Assembly (NCBI RefSeq): GCF_000963945.1
Contig: NZ_BAMW01000050.1
Coordinates: forward strand, 1-64,000
DNA from: Acetobacter indonesiensis
GTDB taxonomy: Bacteria; Pseudomonadota; Alphaproteobacteria; Acetobacterales; Acetobacteraceae
Length of the DNA stretch: 64,000 nt
Direction of reading: 5' to 3'
In this document: one piece after another, positions 35,302-44,897 of the stretch
Layout: each line of letters starts with the position of its first letter
How positions within the stretch are numbered: the first letter of the stretch is position 1
Made by a program: the position numbers and the translations under genes
Notes under the pieces: model-generated
The model's input: the letters and a program-made list of their open reading frames with translations, nothing else
The model's database searches: none
Told to the model about the DNA's origin: nothing

Positions 35302-36237
35302 GTGCCTCAAAATTTAGATCTGAGTGTACAGATCAAATTACGACATTTTCGTCTTGTGGAGATGCTGGTTGCTACACGGAGCATTCGTCAAGCTGCAAAC
35401 CGTTTAAATATCACACCTGCGGCCGTTTCAAAAGCATGCATTGAATTAGAAAATATATTGGGATTTAAAATTTTTACTAGAAAGGGAGGGAACCTTGTTC
35501 CTCATCCAATTTGTGAACAGTTAATTATGACAGGCAGGAAAATTAATAATGAACTCAAAAATCTGATGAATGAAGTGTTTTTAGTAAAGGATTGTATAAA
35601 GGACAACATAAAAATAGGAATTGAAACATCCATTTTTCATGATGGTATGGCTAAAAATATTGCACAAATTAAAGAAAAATACCCAAATTTGCATTTGACT
35701 TTGAATAGCACAGAGCAACACCCTCTTCTCTGTGGCTTGGAATCTAACGTTTATGACTTTATTTTCACAAATATTGCTGATTTAAAGCGTTTTCCGCAGT
35801 TTAGTATAAAAAAACTGTATGAAGAAAATTATGCTGTTGTAACTAAGGGAAATATATATTCCATTCCAGAAATATTAGAGAAATGGACTATTTTTTCAGA
35901 AAAAATTTGGATTTTACCAGAAGTGGGGAATACTTTAAGGAGTAAATTTGAATCTGCATTAGCTGTAAGAGGATTATCCTTTCCCATTCGGCGCATTGAA
36001 GTAAACTCTGTTGCTGCAACTGAAAAAATGGTTTCTCATTTTTCTGGCTTGGCACTGTTTTCTTTTGAACAGTTAAAACAGATCAATTCTGATCGTTATC
36101 CGAAGGTCGAAATTTTGCCAGATATGAAGATTGAAATAGGAGCGGTCTGGTTAAGAGATAAAAAATTTACAAATTATGAAGTTGATGTGAAAAATTATCT
36201 TGAAACAAACCTCTCTAAAGTTGATTATTTTAGATAA
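35302..36237 (+). CDS. LysR-family regulator, paralogue B
   Basis: GTG 35302, with AGGGA 8 nt upstream, gives a 311 aa product, exactly the length of paralogue A, which supports both starts. The HTH region LNITPAAVSKACIELENILG is almost identical to the paralogue's. The effector domains are more diverged (for example Cys and Ser changes around the ligand cleft). A tandem duplication followed by divergence is inferred. The gene is AT-rich and probably part of the same acquired segment. Confidence 0.87.
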   Translation: MPQNLDLSVQIKLRHFRLVEMLVATRSIRQAANRLNITPAAVSKACIELENILGFKIFTRKGGNLVPHPICEQLIMTGRKINNELKNLMNEVFLVKDCIKDNIKIGIETSIFHDGMAKNIAQIKEKYPNLHLTLNSTEQHPLLCGLESNVYDFIFTNIADLKRFPQFSIKKLYEENYAVVTKGNIYSIPEILEKWTIFSEKIWILPEVGNTLRSKFESALAVRGLSFPIRRIEVNSVAATEKMVSHFSGLALFSFEQLKQINSDRYPKVEILPDMKIEIGAVWLRDKKFTNYEVDVKNYLETNLSKVDYFR

Positions 36238-36389
36238 TATCTTCAGAAAATATATTTTATTATTACTGTGTCTTGTAAGTTAAGAACCGTTTTGTATCAA
36301 ATAATTGCAATATAATAAAATATTATTTTACATGTCGAGACAAAATAATTATACGTGAGGCATATAATATTATTGCTTGCCTAGCGTAA

Positions 36390-36420
36390 GCCGACCAAAC
36401 TCTGACAGAGTTTGGTCGGC
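36390..36420. terminator. Perfect 15-bp hairpin
   Basis: GCCGACCAAACTCTG is followed after one base by its exact reverse complement. It lies 20 nt beyond the stop of the MFS gene and at the right edge of the AT-rich region. No T-run follows on either strand, so terminator function is probable but not certain. Confidence 0.5.
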
Positions 36421-36440
36421 ATGTGTCAAGACAGTCGCGA

Positions 36441-37697
36441 TTAAACGATGGTTTGCCGTTCTTCCTGAATGCCGCTGCGTTTCAGGAAAATGAGGGCGAT
36501 AATGTAGGTCAGAAGCCCTGCCAGGGAGAGAATTGCTCCTCCGAACCCCAGAGCGCCATAGCCGTATTGATGCGCTAGCAGCACGCTGCCCAAAGACGCC
36601 CCTAAAGCATTAGCAATATTAAAAGCTGAGTGATTGAGGGAGGCTGCAAGTGTCTGGGCATCTCCTGCAAAGTCCATTAGCCGGGTCTGAAGGGCGGGGC
36701 CAAGTGCATTGACGAATGCGGGAACCAGGAAAACATCCAGCATCAAACCCAAATGGCTATGCAGCACAATGGGGAACACCACCATGGTGACTGCACTGCC
36801 CGCTAGCGCCAGCATGGCGGCGAGGTCAATGTTGCGATCAACCAGCCATGCGCCAACATTGGCACCGGTCAACATGCCAGCACCCCAGACCACCATATAC
36901 ACCATGACCTCCCATTCCGGGACGTGTGTTACATTCTGCAACACACTGGTCAGGTAGGTGTAGATTGCAAACATGCCGCCGAAGCCAATAGCAGCTGTCA
37001 GCAACGTCAGCAGAACCTGCGTGTTGCCCAGTGCTGTGACTTCCTTCAGTGGCGAGTTTTTGCGGTTGGGCACATCAGCAGGAATGTATCGCAGGACACC
37101 CAGAAACGTCACAAGTCCCAAAATACCGATAAGCAGATAGGCAACGCGCCACCCGAAATGATCGGCCGCGAAGGTGGAAAATGGGGCACCAATCAAGGTT
37201 GAAATTGCAATACCCGAAAGAACGCGGCCCACAGCCCAGCCACGACGAGAGCGCTCCACCATGGATGCTGCAACCAGAGCCGAAATACCGAACAATGCCC
37301 CGTGCGGCAGGCCGGTAATAAAGCGTGCAACTTCCACCAATCCCGGTGTGGGCATAAGAATGCTCAGAATATTCCCAAAGCAGAATAGCAGCAGGAGCGT
37401 CAGCAGCAGTTCTCGGCGTGACAGGCGCGCGCCGAGAATAGTGATCAGCGGCGCCCCCACAACGACGCCAATGGCATAGGCTGTGATGGCATAACCCGCG
37501 TCAGCTGGGGAAAGACCGAGGGATGCCGCGAATTCTGGCAGCATGCCCATAATGGCAAATTCGCCAGTGCCCACCACAAAGGTCCCGAATGTCAGAATAA
37601 GCAGGGCTGCGGTTCTACCGTGGGGAGGGGCCACAGGCGTTGCGGGCAACGCCGCCGGTATGGCGGCTGCCTCGGGCAGGGAAGTATCTGTCGTCAT
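36441..37697 (-). CDS. MFS transporter (AraJ/drug-H+ antiporter type)
   Basis: This 418 aa protein has 12 predicted helices. ILTFGTFVVGTGEFAIMGMLPEFAASLGLS at the start and LGARLSRRELL in loop 2-3 are typical of the AraJ/YdhP subgroup that exports sugars or drugs. It is third in an IclR, GlcG-like, MFS operon with a 28-nt gap upstream. Its start is 14 nt after TTTTATGACG-type sequence with a weak ribosome site. The substrate is unknown; the IclR partner suggests an aromatic or sugar-acid compound. Confidence 0.88.
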   Translation of the reverse strand: MTTDTSLPEAAAIPAALPATPVAPPHGRTAALLILTFGTFVVGTGEFAIMGMLPEFAASLGLSPADAGYAITAYAIGVVVGAPLITILGARLSRRELLLTLLLLFCFGNILSILMPTPGLVEVARFITGLPHGALFGISALVAASMVERSRRGWAVGRVLSGIAISTLIGAPFSTFAADHFGWRVAYLLIGILGLVTFLGVLRYIPADVPNRKNSPLKEVTALGNTQVLLTLLTAAIGFGGMFAIYTYLTSVLQNVTHVPEWEVMVYMVVWGAGMLTGANVGAWLVDRNIDLAAMLALAGSAVTMVVFPIVLHSHLGLMLDVFLVPAFVNALGPALQTRLMDFAGDAQTLAASLNHSAFNIANALGASLGSVLLAHQYGYGALGFGGAILSLAGLLTYIIALIFLKRSGIQEERQTIV

Positions 37698-37725
37698 AAA
37701 AGAAGCATCCGCTCAGTAAAAAGGG

Positions 37726-38124
37726 TCAGGCCAGCAGGGTGTTGGCGGCAATGTGGGCAATGGCAATATCATCTTCCGTGCAGGCACCGGAGACGCCGAT
37801 CGAACCGATGACGGTACCCTCACTAGTCTTCAGCACAAGGCCGCCGCCAAAGCTGGTCAGGCCGCCATTTGTGTTTTCCAGAGTATAAGCCTCTCCGCTC
37901 GGATGGCCGATTTTCGCGAAGTCTGCGCTGTTCATATGAAACAGAACAGCCGTGCGGGCTTTTTTGTTAGCAACATCAATAACGCCCAAAGGGGCGCCAT
38001 CCATGCGTATGAACGCAACCGGCCACGCCGCGGCATCCAGAATGGAGATGCAGACTGTTACCCCAAGGCGTTCTGCTTCCGCTTGCGCCGCCGCAAGCAT
38101 GGCTTTGGCAGAAGAAAGTTTCAT
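37726..38124 (-). CDS. GlcG/HbpS-family protein
   Basis: This 132 aa protein begins with SSAKAMLAAAQAEAERLGV and has the family's CISILDAAAWPVAFIRMDGAPLG and FGGGLVLKTSEGTVIGSIGVSGA. It corresponds to the small GlcG/HbpS (PF03928) domain that binds haem or small ligands and is often linked to sugar-acid utilisation genes. It lies between an IclR regulator and an MFS transporter on the same strand. No signal peptide is seen, so it is cytoplasmic. Function in this operon is inferred only. Confidence 0.85.
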   Translation of the reverse strand: MKLSSAKAMLAAAQAEAERLGVTVCISILDAAAWPVAFIRMDGAPLGVIDVANKKARTAVLFHMNSADFAKIGHPSGEAYTLENTNGGLTSFGGGLVLKTSEGTVIGSIGVSGACTEDDIAIAHIAANTLLA

Positions 38125-38213
38125 GGTCTTGGCCCGTCTGTGTGGAAAAGAAACCGCACCCTAGACGTGCTGATTCAGGAGGGAATATGTAAAACCAGAG
38201 AAACCTTATTTTT

Positions 38214-38945
38214 TCAACAGTGTTGAACCGCTGCCAGTTCTGCATGGCGCGTCATCATCCAGCTTAGTCGGATCAGGCGTGCGGGCGGAAACAGTTCCGC
38301 TGGCCCGGCCACAGCAATACCGGCACGGACTTCTCCATTTTCCCGACAGGGAATGGCAACACCATTCTGGCCCTGTCGGTAGGCACCAATATCAAGCGCA
38401 TAGCCTTTGGCCCGCACGGTTTCTATGCGGGCAAACAGTGCTTCATCTTCTGTTGCATCCAGACGGGCCAGCACTCTCTTGGCCAATCCCGGCACAAAAG
38501 CCAGAAATACCAGACCGATGGCAGAGCCTTCCAATGCTTCCCGTCGTAAGATGTCACGGGGTGCATCTGGCGGCTGGTCGGGCGTGACAATATCCAGATA
38601 AGACGCTTCGTCCCCGCTGGGCACGCCTAAATAGACGGTGCCGCCGCTTTCTTTCGCTATGGCAAGAAGGGCAGGGCGCAGGCGGTTGCGTAACGCGTTA
38701 TCGTCCCCGGCCATACGGGCAATGTTGAGTATTCTGCCACCCAGATGATACCGCATGTCACCGGGGCGACGCTGCACGTAGCCTAAGTGGTCCAGCGTGC
38801 GCAGAATGTTATGAACAGTCGTTTTGCCCAGCCCGGTGAGATGAGCAATCTGTTGTAAGCGTGCGCTTCCGCCTTCCTGTGCAATGACTTCAAGAATGGA
38901 AGCAGACCGTTCAATAGACTGGATCAGCCGAGGTGCCTTACTCAC
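38214..38945 (-). CDS. IclR-family regulator
   Basis: This 243 aa regulator has an N-terminal winged helix (RSASILEVIAQEGG, then LTGLGKTTVHNILRTLDHLGYV) and a C-terminal effector domain ending near AGIAVAGPAELF. GTG 38945 is chosen because GAGGAG lies 9 nt upstream; the longer frame to 38966 begins within the ribosome site. It heads a co-directional group with a GlcG-like protein and an MFS exporter and probably represses or activates them. Confidence 0.88.
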   Translation of the reverse strand: MSKAPRLIQSIERSASILEVIAQEGGSARLQQIAHLTGLGKTTVHNILRTLDHLGYVQRRPGDMRYHLGGRILNIARMAGDDNALRNRLRPALLAIAKESGGTVYLGVPSGDEASYLDIVTPDQPPDAPRDILRREALEGSAIGLVFLAFVPGLAKRVLARLDATEDEALFARIETVRAKGYALDIGAYRQGQNGVAIPCRENGEVRAGIAVAGPAELFPPARLIRLSWMMTRHAELAAVQHC

Positions 38946-39043
38946 AAGGCAGCACTCCTCTAACAAGAAAGCGCCTCCGACACAGCAGTTGGTGCGATTG
39001 GGGGTGCGTCTGCCGTGTCGGGTATCTGTAGTCTAAATCTGAC

Positions 39044-39943
39044 TTACTGTTCGGTTTTGGTGCCAGACAGCGCGTTGTTCAACACATAGGCCAGACGCAC
39101 TCCTGCTTTCATAAGCTGCTGGCGCGCAACACTTTGCGCTGCGGCATCGTAACCGGGGGGAAGTTCGATTGGGGCGCTATCCGGGTCACAACCGGGTTTA
39201 ACCGGCAGTTGATAGGCATATTTCTGCGCGAGGCTGAAGCTCTCCTGGGCCCAGTCAGCGGCAGTTCCCTGCTGCCATGCCTGTTTGTCATCATACGTAA
39301 TCTGCATAAACAGTTTATCTGCAAGGCTGGCTGGGCTTGGGTCTAGTTCAGACACAATGGCCGTATCCCAGTAGGAATGCAGGTTGGTGGTGCGTGGGCC
39401 GCCCAGAGACAGACGTACGCAGTTGCCGCCTTTGTCATGATTATCGGCCGCATGCAGGGGTTGGTGCAGATCACCAATAAAATGGACCAGATATTTCAGG
39501 GCCAGAACACGTTCTGCTGGCGGGGTTTTGGGGTCTTTCAACTCATTTGCAAACTGCGGAATTTTGTTAACGACGCAGTCTTTGGCAGGGCCAGAACTGG
39601 CTAGGCCGGTCTGTTGGGGGAAGTTGTAGCAGGCCTGAGCCAGATCTGGGTGGTCAAGTTCAATATCGACAAAGTGCCATTCGGTCGTTTCTTTATGACC
39701 GGCGGCCCGCCATGCGTCTGGCCATGTTGAGCGCGATAGAAAATCGGGCGGGGTCAGGGTGTCCTTGTCCTGCTTAAGAATAAGATCAATTTTTTGGCGT
39801 GCATCCGGTGTCAGGTAATCCCATGCCAATGCAGCAACAACCTGATGGCCTTCACGCCCCCATGCCAGCGCCTGCGTACTGGTAGATGCCACGCCGAGCA
39901 GAATTGCGCCGGTAAGAGCGAAAGCGGGAAAGTATTTGGGCAT
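39044..39943 (-). CDS. S1/P1-type zinc nuclease, exported
   Basis: This 299 aa enzyme has a signal peptide (MPKYFPAFALTG) cut after ALA, leaving Trp-Gly at the mature N-terminus, as required because that Trp binds zinc. Metal ligands are visible in WGREGHQV, HFVDIELDHPD, LVHFIGDLHQPLHAADNHDKGG and LHSYWDT. It degrades single-stranded nucleic acids and 3'-nucleotides in the periplasm, for nutrient recovery. ATG 39943 is chosen because the upstream frame adds no signal-like residues. It is divergent from a TonB receptor. Confidence 0.9.
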   Translation of the reverse strand: MPKYFPAFALTGAILLGVASTSTQALAWGREGHQVVAALAWDYLTPDARQKIDLILKQDKDTLTPPDFLSRSTWPDAWRAAGHKETTEWHFVDIELDHPDLAQACYNFPQQTGLASSGPAKDCVVNKIPQFANELKDPKTPPAERVLALKYLVHFIGDLHQPLHAADNHDKGGNCVRLSLGGPRTTNLHSYWDTAIVSELDPSPASLADKLFMQITYDDKQAWQQGTAADWAQESFSLAQKYAYQLPVKPGCDPDSAPIELPPGYDAAAQSVARQQLMKAGVRLAYVLNNALSGTKTEQ

Positions 39944-40186
39944 AAATATTACTTTTCTGTAAATTATATGGATTTGATGAAGATTATAGTTGTTTGGGTG
40001 CATGTCAGCCATTAAAAAAAATCATAACTTGTTTCGTTACCGAAACGGGATGCGATTTTCATCTAACCGCTCGATCGTGAGTGGGGAGAGAAATATGAAA
40101 TTATTATGAATGTCTTCTATTCGAAAATCTACTGAATAAAATGCCGTTTAAGATTCCTCCCATGCCTTCATTGAAAGTCAGACTGA

Positions 40187-42694
40187 ATGACCCTCAAACG
40201 ACGCTCATCCGTTCTTGCCTGCCTGATCTGTTCGACTGTTCTGTCTTCACCTCTGGTGGCACTGGCTGATACAGCGTCAGAAAAGAAAACAGTCGATTCA
40301 GCAGCCAGCAAGTCCCGCACCACAAAGGCAGCAAAGCCTGCCAAAAAACAGGAAACCGTTCTGCCAACCATGCTGGGGCAGACCTCTCCCACTGACGAAA
40401 ATGTGGAAGTGCATGGTCACACGCGTGATCTGGGTGATGGTGACACGGGGCGTGCATTCGGCGGTGGTCTGATGACGCCGACCGATTCTCCCAAATCCGT
40501 GTCAGCCGTTACACGCGACTACATTGCCAAACAGAACCCCGCCCTGAACCCGATGCAGCTTATTGCTCTGCTGCCAGGTGCAAACGTGTCCGATACAGAT
40601 CCGCTGGGTATGACCGGGGGCAATATGTCGGTACGTGGTCTGACTGAATCTCAGATGGGTTTCACGCTTGAAGGCTTCCCGATTAACGATATCGGCAACT
40701 TTGCCGTTTACCCGCAGGAAATTGTGGACGCCGAAAACCTGAAGACTGTGCGTTTGGCACAGGGTTCGGCAGATCTTGATAGCCCGCATATCAGCGCATC
40801 TGGTGGTGTGGTTGATATGTACATGATTGACCCAAAGAAAAATATGGGTGGTCATGTGGACATGACTTATGGGTCTTACAATGCAACCCGTGGTTTTGCC
40901 CGTTTTGATACCGGTTATATTGGTAATACCAATCTCCGTGCTTATTTCTCCTACTCACAGGGGCGTCAGGATCACTGGCGTGGTCCGGGTTGGGAAAACA
41001 AAAAGCACGGTGAAATGAAAATCGTGAATGACTGGGGTGATGGTAACCGTGTGTCGCTGGCGGTTGTCGGCAACTCTCTGAAGAACAACGCATATCCAAG
41101 CATTACAAAAGCAAGCTGGGATAAATGGGGTATCGGATTTGATAACCCCGTTGGTAGCAGTGGGTTAAAAGCCGGTGATCCGCCGAACACGGTTTATGAA
41201 CGTCATTACGTGAAAGGCGATAATAACTATTACAAGCTTCGCCCCAACCCCTTCACCAATATCTACGCGTCCATGCCGTCAACCTTCAAGCTGACAGACC
41301 ATCTGGTTCTGACCGAAACACCTTATTTCTGGTACGGTTATGGCAACGGCGGTGGTGGCTATTCTACGGACATGACCAAAATGTCCTACGGCAGCCAGAC
41401 CATGGCAGGGAGCATCGACGGGCAGACACCGTCTGGGAAAGTCATGCTTTACAACCCGTCTTTGACGGAAACCTATCGCCCCGGGGCGACAACAAAACTG
41501 ACATGGACAGCAGGCATTAACCGTCTGATGGTTGGGTACTGGTTTGAATATTCAAAGCAGCGTCAGACGGCGCCCTATAGTGGTGTCAGTGACGACGGTA
41601 CCCCGCTCAGCACATGGGGCGACAGCAACAATGTTGTTCTCAGCAATGGTGAAACAGCCCAGTATCGTGACACCTTGACGCAGACGCAGGTCCATACACC
41701 ATTCATTGGTGATAGCCTTTCTCTGTTCCACGGTAAGTTGACCATTGATGCCGGTTTGAAATATTCCATCGTCAAGCGTCAGGGCACAAACTATCTGCCA
41801 GATGTCGGCCAGAAATACGTTCAGACCAATTATTATCAGGCGCTGCCAACAGCCGCTGTTCGCTATAAGATCAATGAGCACAATCAGGTCTTTGTTTCTG
41901 TCGCAACCAACTATCGTATGCCGCAGAACTACGCGTTGTATGATTCTGGTTCCTATGTAAAAGGAACGGGTTATTCTACAAAAGCAAACCCACAGCAGCA
42001 GCCTGAAATTTCCATTTCGGAAGAAGCTGGCTGGCGTTATCAGGATGACCTGATTTCAAGCTCGATCACCTATTTCCACTATAACTTCACCAACCGCCTG
42101 TTCACGCAGACAGTTACCAATGAAAATGGTCAGTATTGGACGACCAATATCAATGGTGGTGGTGAACATTCAGATGGTGTGGATGCTGAAATCGGCACGC
42201 GTCCGTTCCACCACGTACGTCCTTATGTGTCTTTTGAATATCTGCATGCGGTAACAGACAGCAATCTGCCTTCAGCCAGCGGCGCAGTAACAGATTACAT
42301 GCATACCAAAGGCAAGGTGGCACCGCAGGCCCCAGCCTATCAGGTTGGGTTTGGTCTGGACTATGACGACGGGCACCGCTTTGCTGGCTTCAACCTGAAA
42401 TATGTTGCCAAGCAGTATTCAACCTTCACAAATGACGAACATATTCCCGGCTATGTGCGTATGAACATCAATGTGGGGTACCGTCTGCCGAAAATGGGGA
42501 TTTTCAAAAGCCCGACCATTCGTTTGAACCTTCAGAATATTTCAAACGAACGCTATCTGGGGTGGATCAATTCGCCGCAGGTGAATGCGAAAACTGCTAC
42601 GGGTATCTTCGGTAATACCATCAGCGGTAAATCCGCGACTTACAAAATTGCATCACCGTTTGCGGCCATTGCAACAATCAGCAGCGACTTCTAA
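40187..42694 (+). CDS. TonB-dependent receptor linked to phospholipase C
   Basis: This 835 aa receptor has a signal peptide (to VALADT), a Lys/Ala-rich linker, a TonB-box-like ENVEVHGH and a plug domain (ALNPMQLIALLPGANVS, GNMSVRGLTESQMGFTLEGFPIND). The barrel ends FAAIATISSDF. The plug is of the kind found in receptors for non-siderophore ligands; I cannot name the substrate. A hairpin begins 10 nt after its stop, and the Tat-exported phospholipase C gene follows, suggesting joint use of a phosphorus or choline source. Confidence 0.88.
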   Translation: MTLKRRSSVLACLICSTVLSSPLVALADTASEKKTVDSAASKSRTTKAAKPAKKQETVLPTMLGQTSPTDENVEVHGHTRDLGDGDTGRAFGGGLMTPTDSPKSVSAVTRDYIAKQNPALNPMQLIALLPGANVSDTDPLGMTGGNMSVRGLTESQMGFTLEGFPINDIGNFAVYPQEIVDAENLKTVRLAQGSADLDSPHISASGGVVDMYMIDPKKNMGGHVDMTYGSYNATRGFARFDTGYIGNTNLRAYFSYSQGRQDHWRGPGWENKKHGEMKIVNDWGDGNRVSLAVVGNSLKNNAYPSITKASWDKWGIGFDNPVGSSGLKAGDPPNTVYERHYVKGDNNYYKLRPNPFTNIYASMPSTFKLTDHLVLTETPYFWYGYGNGGGGYSTDMTKMSYGSQTMAGSIDGQTPSGKVMLYNPSLTETYRPGATTKLTWTAGINRLMVGYWFEYSKQRQTAPYSGVSDDGTPLSTWGDSNNVVLSNGETAQYRDTLTQTQVHTPFIGDSLSLFHGKLTIDAGLKYSIVKRQGTNYLPDVGQKYVQTNYYQALPTAAVRYKINEHNQVFVSVATNYRMPQNYALYDSGSYVKGTGYSTKANPQQQPEISISEEAGWRYQDDLISSSITYFHYNFTNRLFTQTVTNENGQYWTTNINGGGEHSDGVDAEIGTRPFHHVRPYVSFEYLHAVTDSNLPSASGAVTDYMHTKGKVAPQAPAYQVGFGLDYDDGHRFAGFNLKYVAKQYSTFTNDEHIPGYVRMNINVGYRLPKMGIFKSPTIRLNLQNISNERYLGWINSPQVNAKTATGIFGNTISGKSATYKIASPFAAIATISSDF

Positions 42695-42704
42695 AGAAAC
42701 TGGT

Positions 42705-42756
42705 CTCACTCTCTCATAAATGTTATCTTATTACTGATATCAGATGAGAGGGTGAG
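42705..42756 (+). promoter_or_regulatory. Hairpin covering the phospholipase C ribosome site
   Basis: CTCACTCTCTCAT (42705-42717) can pair with ATGAGAGGGTGAG (42744-42756) over 13 bp with one wobble. The right arm contains GAGAGGG, the likely Shine-Dalgarno for the ATG at 42758. Translation may therefore depend on coupling to the receptor gene or on another factor. It could also be an internal terminator. Confidence 0.45.
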
Positions 42757-42757
42757 T

Positions 42758-44836
42758 ATGCCGGTTATTGGACGCAGAGGACTTTTAAAAAGTGGCGGCG
42801 GGCTTGTGACAGCAGGCCTTCTGGCATCCATTAACCGGGCACTCGCTATTCCGGCAGAGCGTCGGAGCGGTACGTTGGAAGATGTTGAGCATATTGTTGT
42901 GCTCATGCAGGAAAACCGCTCTTTCGATCATTATTTTGGCCATCTTAGTGGCGTACGCGGGGTGGCTGACCGTCACCCGGTTCGGTCACCAGATGGCACC
43001 CCCATCTGGTCACAGTGGCGTAAAAAGGAAGGCGAAGGGCGTATTATGCCCTTCCAACTGCGGACGCATGTCAGCAGCGCTCAGTGTGTTCTCGATCTTG
43101 ACCACAACTGGAAGCCAACACACGCAGCCATTAACGCAGGCTGGAACGACCAGTGGCCCAGACATAAAACCGATATGACCATGGGCTATTACACGCGTGA
43201 GGATATTCCGTATCATTACGCACTGGCTGATGCATTTACGGTCTGTGATCATTATTTTTGCTCCACCCCCACCCAGACGCATCCCAATCGCTTTTACCTG
43301 ATGACCGGCACAGTGGATGGTGAGGGCGTGGGCGGCGGCCCGGTGTTGGATAACGTTGACTGGGTTGATCGCGTTTTCTACCCCAAGGTGCCTGATCCGT
43401 TTACATGGACAACCTATCCTGAACGACTGGAGGCCGCTGGCGTCAGTTGGCAGGTTTACCAGCAGGGACTTTCGGCATCTGATGTTGAAAACGGAAATTT
43501 CGGCACAAACGTGCTGATGAATTTCCGAAACTATGTTGATGCACCCGAAGGATCCCCACTGCACCAGCGCGCCATGACCAAGCGCACGCTGGATGATCTG
43601 CGTCAGGATGTCATGACTGACCGCCTGCCACAGGTTTCCTGGCTTCTGCCCCCGGCAGCCTTTTCCGAACACCCTCGCTGGACGCCGGGTTACGGGGCAA
43701 CCTACATCGCCCGCGTTCTCAATGCCCTGACGGCAAACCCGCAAGTGTGGGCGAAAACCGTTCTGCTTGTGATGTATGACGAAAATGACGGCTATTTTGA
43801 CCATGTGCCGCCACCGCAACCGCCTACCCCTGTTCTGCCGGGCAAAAGTACGGTTGATACGCATGGAGAAATCCATGATCGGATTACCCCGTATGAGCCG
43901 AACCGCTACACCGCAGATATGCTGCCTTACGGGTTGGGGCCTCGCGTCCCCATGCTGGCGCTTTCTCCGTGGAGCACGGGTGGTTTTGTCTGCTCGGAAG
44001 TTTTTGACCATACCTCGGTTTTACGGTTTATCGAGGCCCGGTTTGGCGTGCGTGAAACCAACATTACGTCATGGCGTCGGTCAGTCTGCGGGGATCTGAC
44101 CAGTGCGTTTGATTTCTCGCGCAAACAGGGGCTGAAAAGCGGGCTGCCTGATACATCAGATTACAGACAACAGGTCGATCTTTCCTGCAAATTGCCTGAC
44201 CCGGCCATACCGGCTGCAAGCAGCCTGTCTGATATTGGGGAGCAGGAAGAAGGCGGCCGCCCTGCGCGGCCTCTGCCCTATGTTCTTGGTGCGCATGAAG
44301 TCTCTGGCCCCAAAGGCAGCTTTACACTCCAGTTTGAAAATCAGGGCACAACTGGGGCCTGCTTCTATGTTTATCAGGACCATACCAGTGAAAAGCCGCG
44401 CCGTTATACAGTCGGAGCGGGTGCAACCCTTCAGGATAACTGGAGAACCCCAGCTGACCATCTGGCAAAGTTCACGGTTCTTGGCCCTAACGGCTTTGCA
44501 CGTTATTTCCATCGTAGTGGCCAGATATCTGTTCTGGTGTCTGCGACGGATGATACCACAGCAGGTGCTTTGGTGCTGACATTTGTAAATCGCACCAACC
44601 GGACCCAGACGCTTCATATTCATGATAACGCCTATGGTCAGCCCAGCCAGACTGTAACAGTGGCAGCCCATGCTGTGGCGCATAAAACGCTCACTCTTGC
44701 TGAGAGTGATCAGTGGTATGATATCAGCGTGAAAATTGCAGCAGAACCGAAAACGGAAAACCGTTTTGCCGGGCATATTGAAACCGGAAAGCCAAGTCGA
44801 ACTGATCCGGCTTTGGGCAAGCCTGTTCTGCAATAA
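42758..44836 (+). CDS. plcN: Phosphocholine-specific phospholipase C, Tat-exported
   Basis: This 692 aa enzyme cleaves phosphatidylcholine-type lipids. It has a twin-arginine signal (GRRGLLKSGGG) followed by hydrophobic ASINRALA. The phosphoesterase domain has ENRSFDHYFG, TPTQTHPNRFYLMTGT and YDENDGYFDHV, then two C-terminal beta-sandwich repeats (about 490-670) of the DUF756 type. ATG 42758 is used (GAGAGGG upstream); GTG 42752 is an alternative. It follows a TonB receptor, and a strong terminator lies downstream at 44898. Periplasmic or secreted location is inferred from the Tat signal. Confidence 0.92.
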   Translation: MPVIGRRGLLKSGGGLVTAGLLASINRALAIPAERRSGTLEDVEHIVVLMQENRSFDHYFGHLSGVRGVADRHPVRSPDGTPIWSQWRKKEGEGRIMPFQLRTHVSSAQCVLDLDHNWKPTHAAINAGWNDQWPRHKTDMTMGYYTREDIPYHYALADAFTVCDHYFCSTPTQTHPNRFYLMTGTVDGEGVGGGPVLDNVDWVDRVFYPKVPDPFTWTTYPERLEAAGVSWQVYQQGLSASDVENGNFGTNVLMNFRNYVDAPEGSPLHQRAMTKRTLDDLRQDVMTDRLPQVSWLLPPAAFSEHPRWTPGYGATYIARVLNALTANPQVWAKTVLLVMYDENDGYFDHVPPPQPPTPVLPGKSTVDTHGEIHDRITPYEPNRYTADMLPYGLGPRVPMLALSPWSTGGFVCSEVFDHTSVLRFIEARFGVRETNITSWRRSVCGDLTSAFDFSRKQGLKSGLPDTSDYRQQVDLSCKLPDPAIPAASSLSDIGEQEEGGRPARPLPYVLGAHEVSGPKGSFTLQFENQGTTGACFYVYQDHTSEKPRRYTVGAGATLQDNWRTPADHLAKFTVLGPNGFARYFHRSGQISVLVSATDDTTAGALVLTFVNRTNRTQTLHIHDNAYGQPSQTVTVAAHAVAHKTLTLAESDQWYDISVKIAAEPKTENRFAGHIETGKPSRTDPALGKPVLQ

Positions 44837-44897
44837 GATGTTGTAGAGGCAGGGGTGAAGTTGCTTGTGGCCTCCATAGGGATGAGCGTAACAGAAA

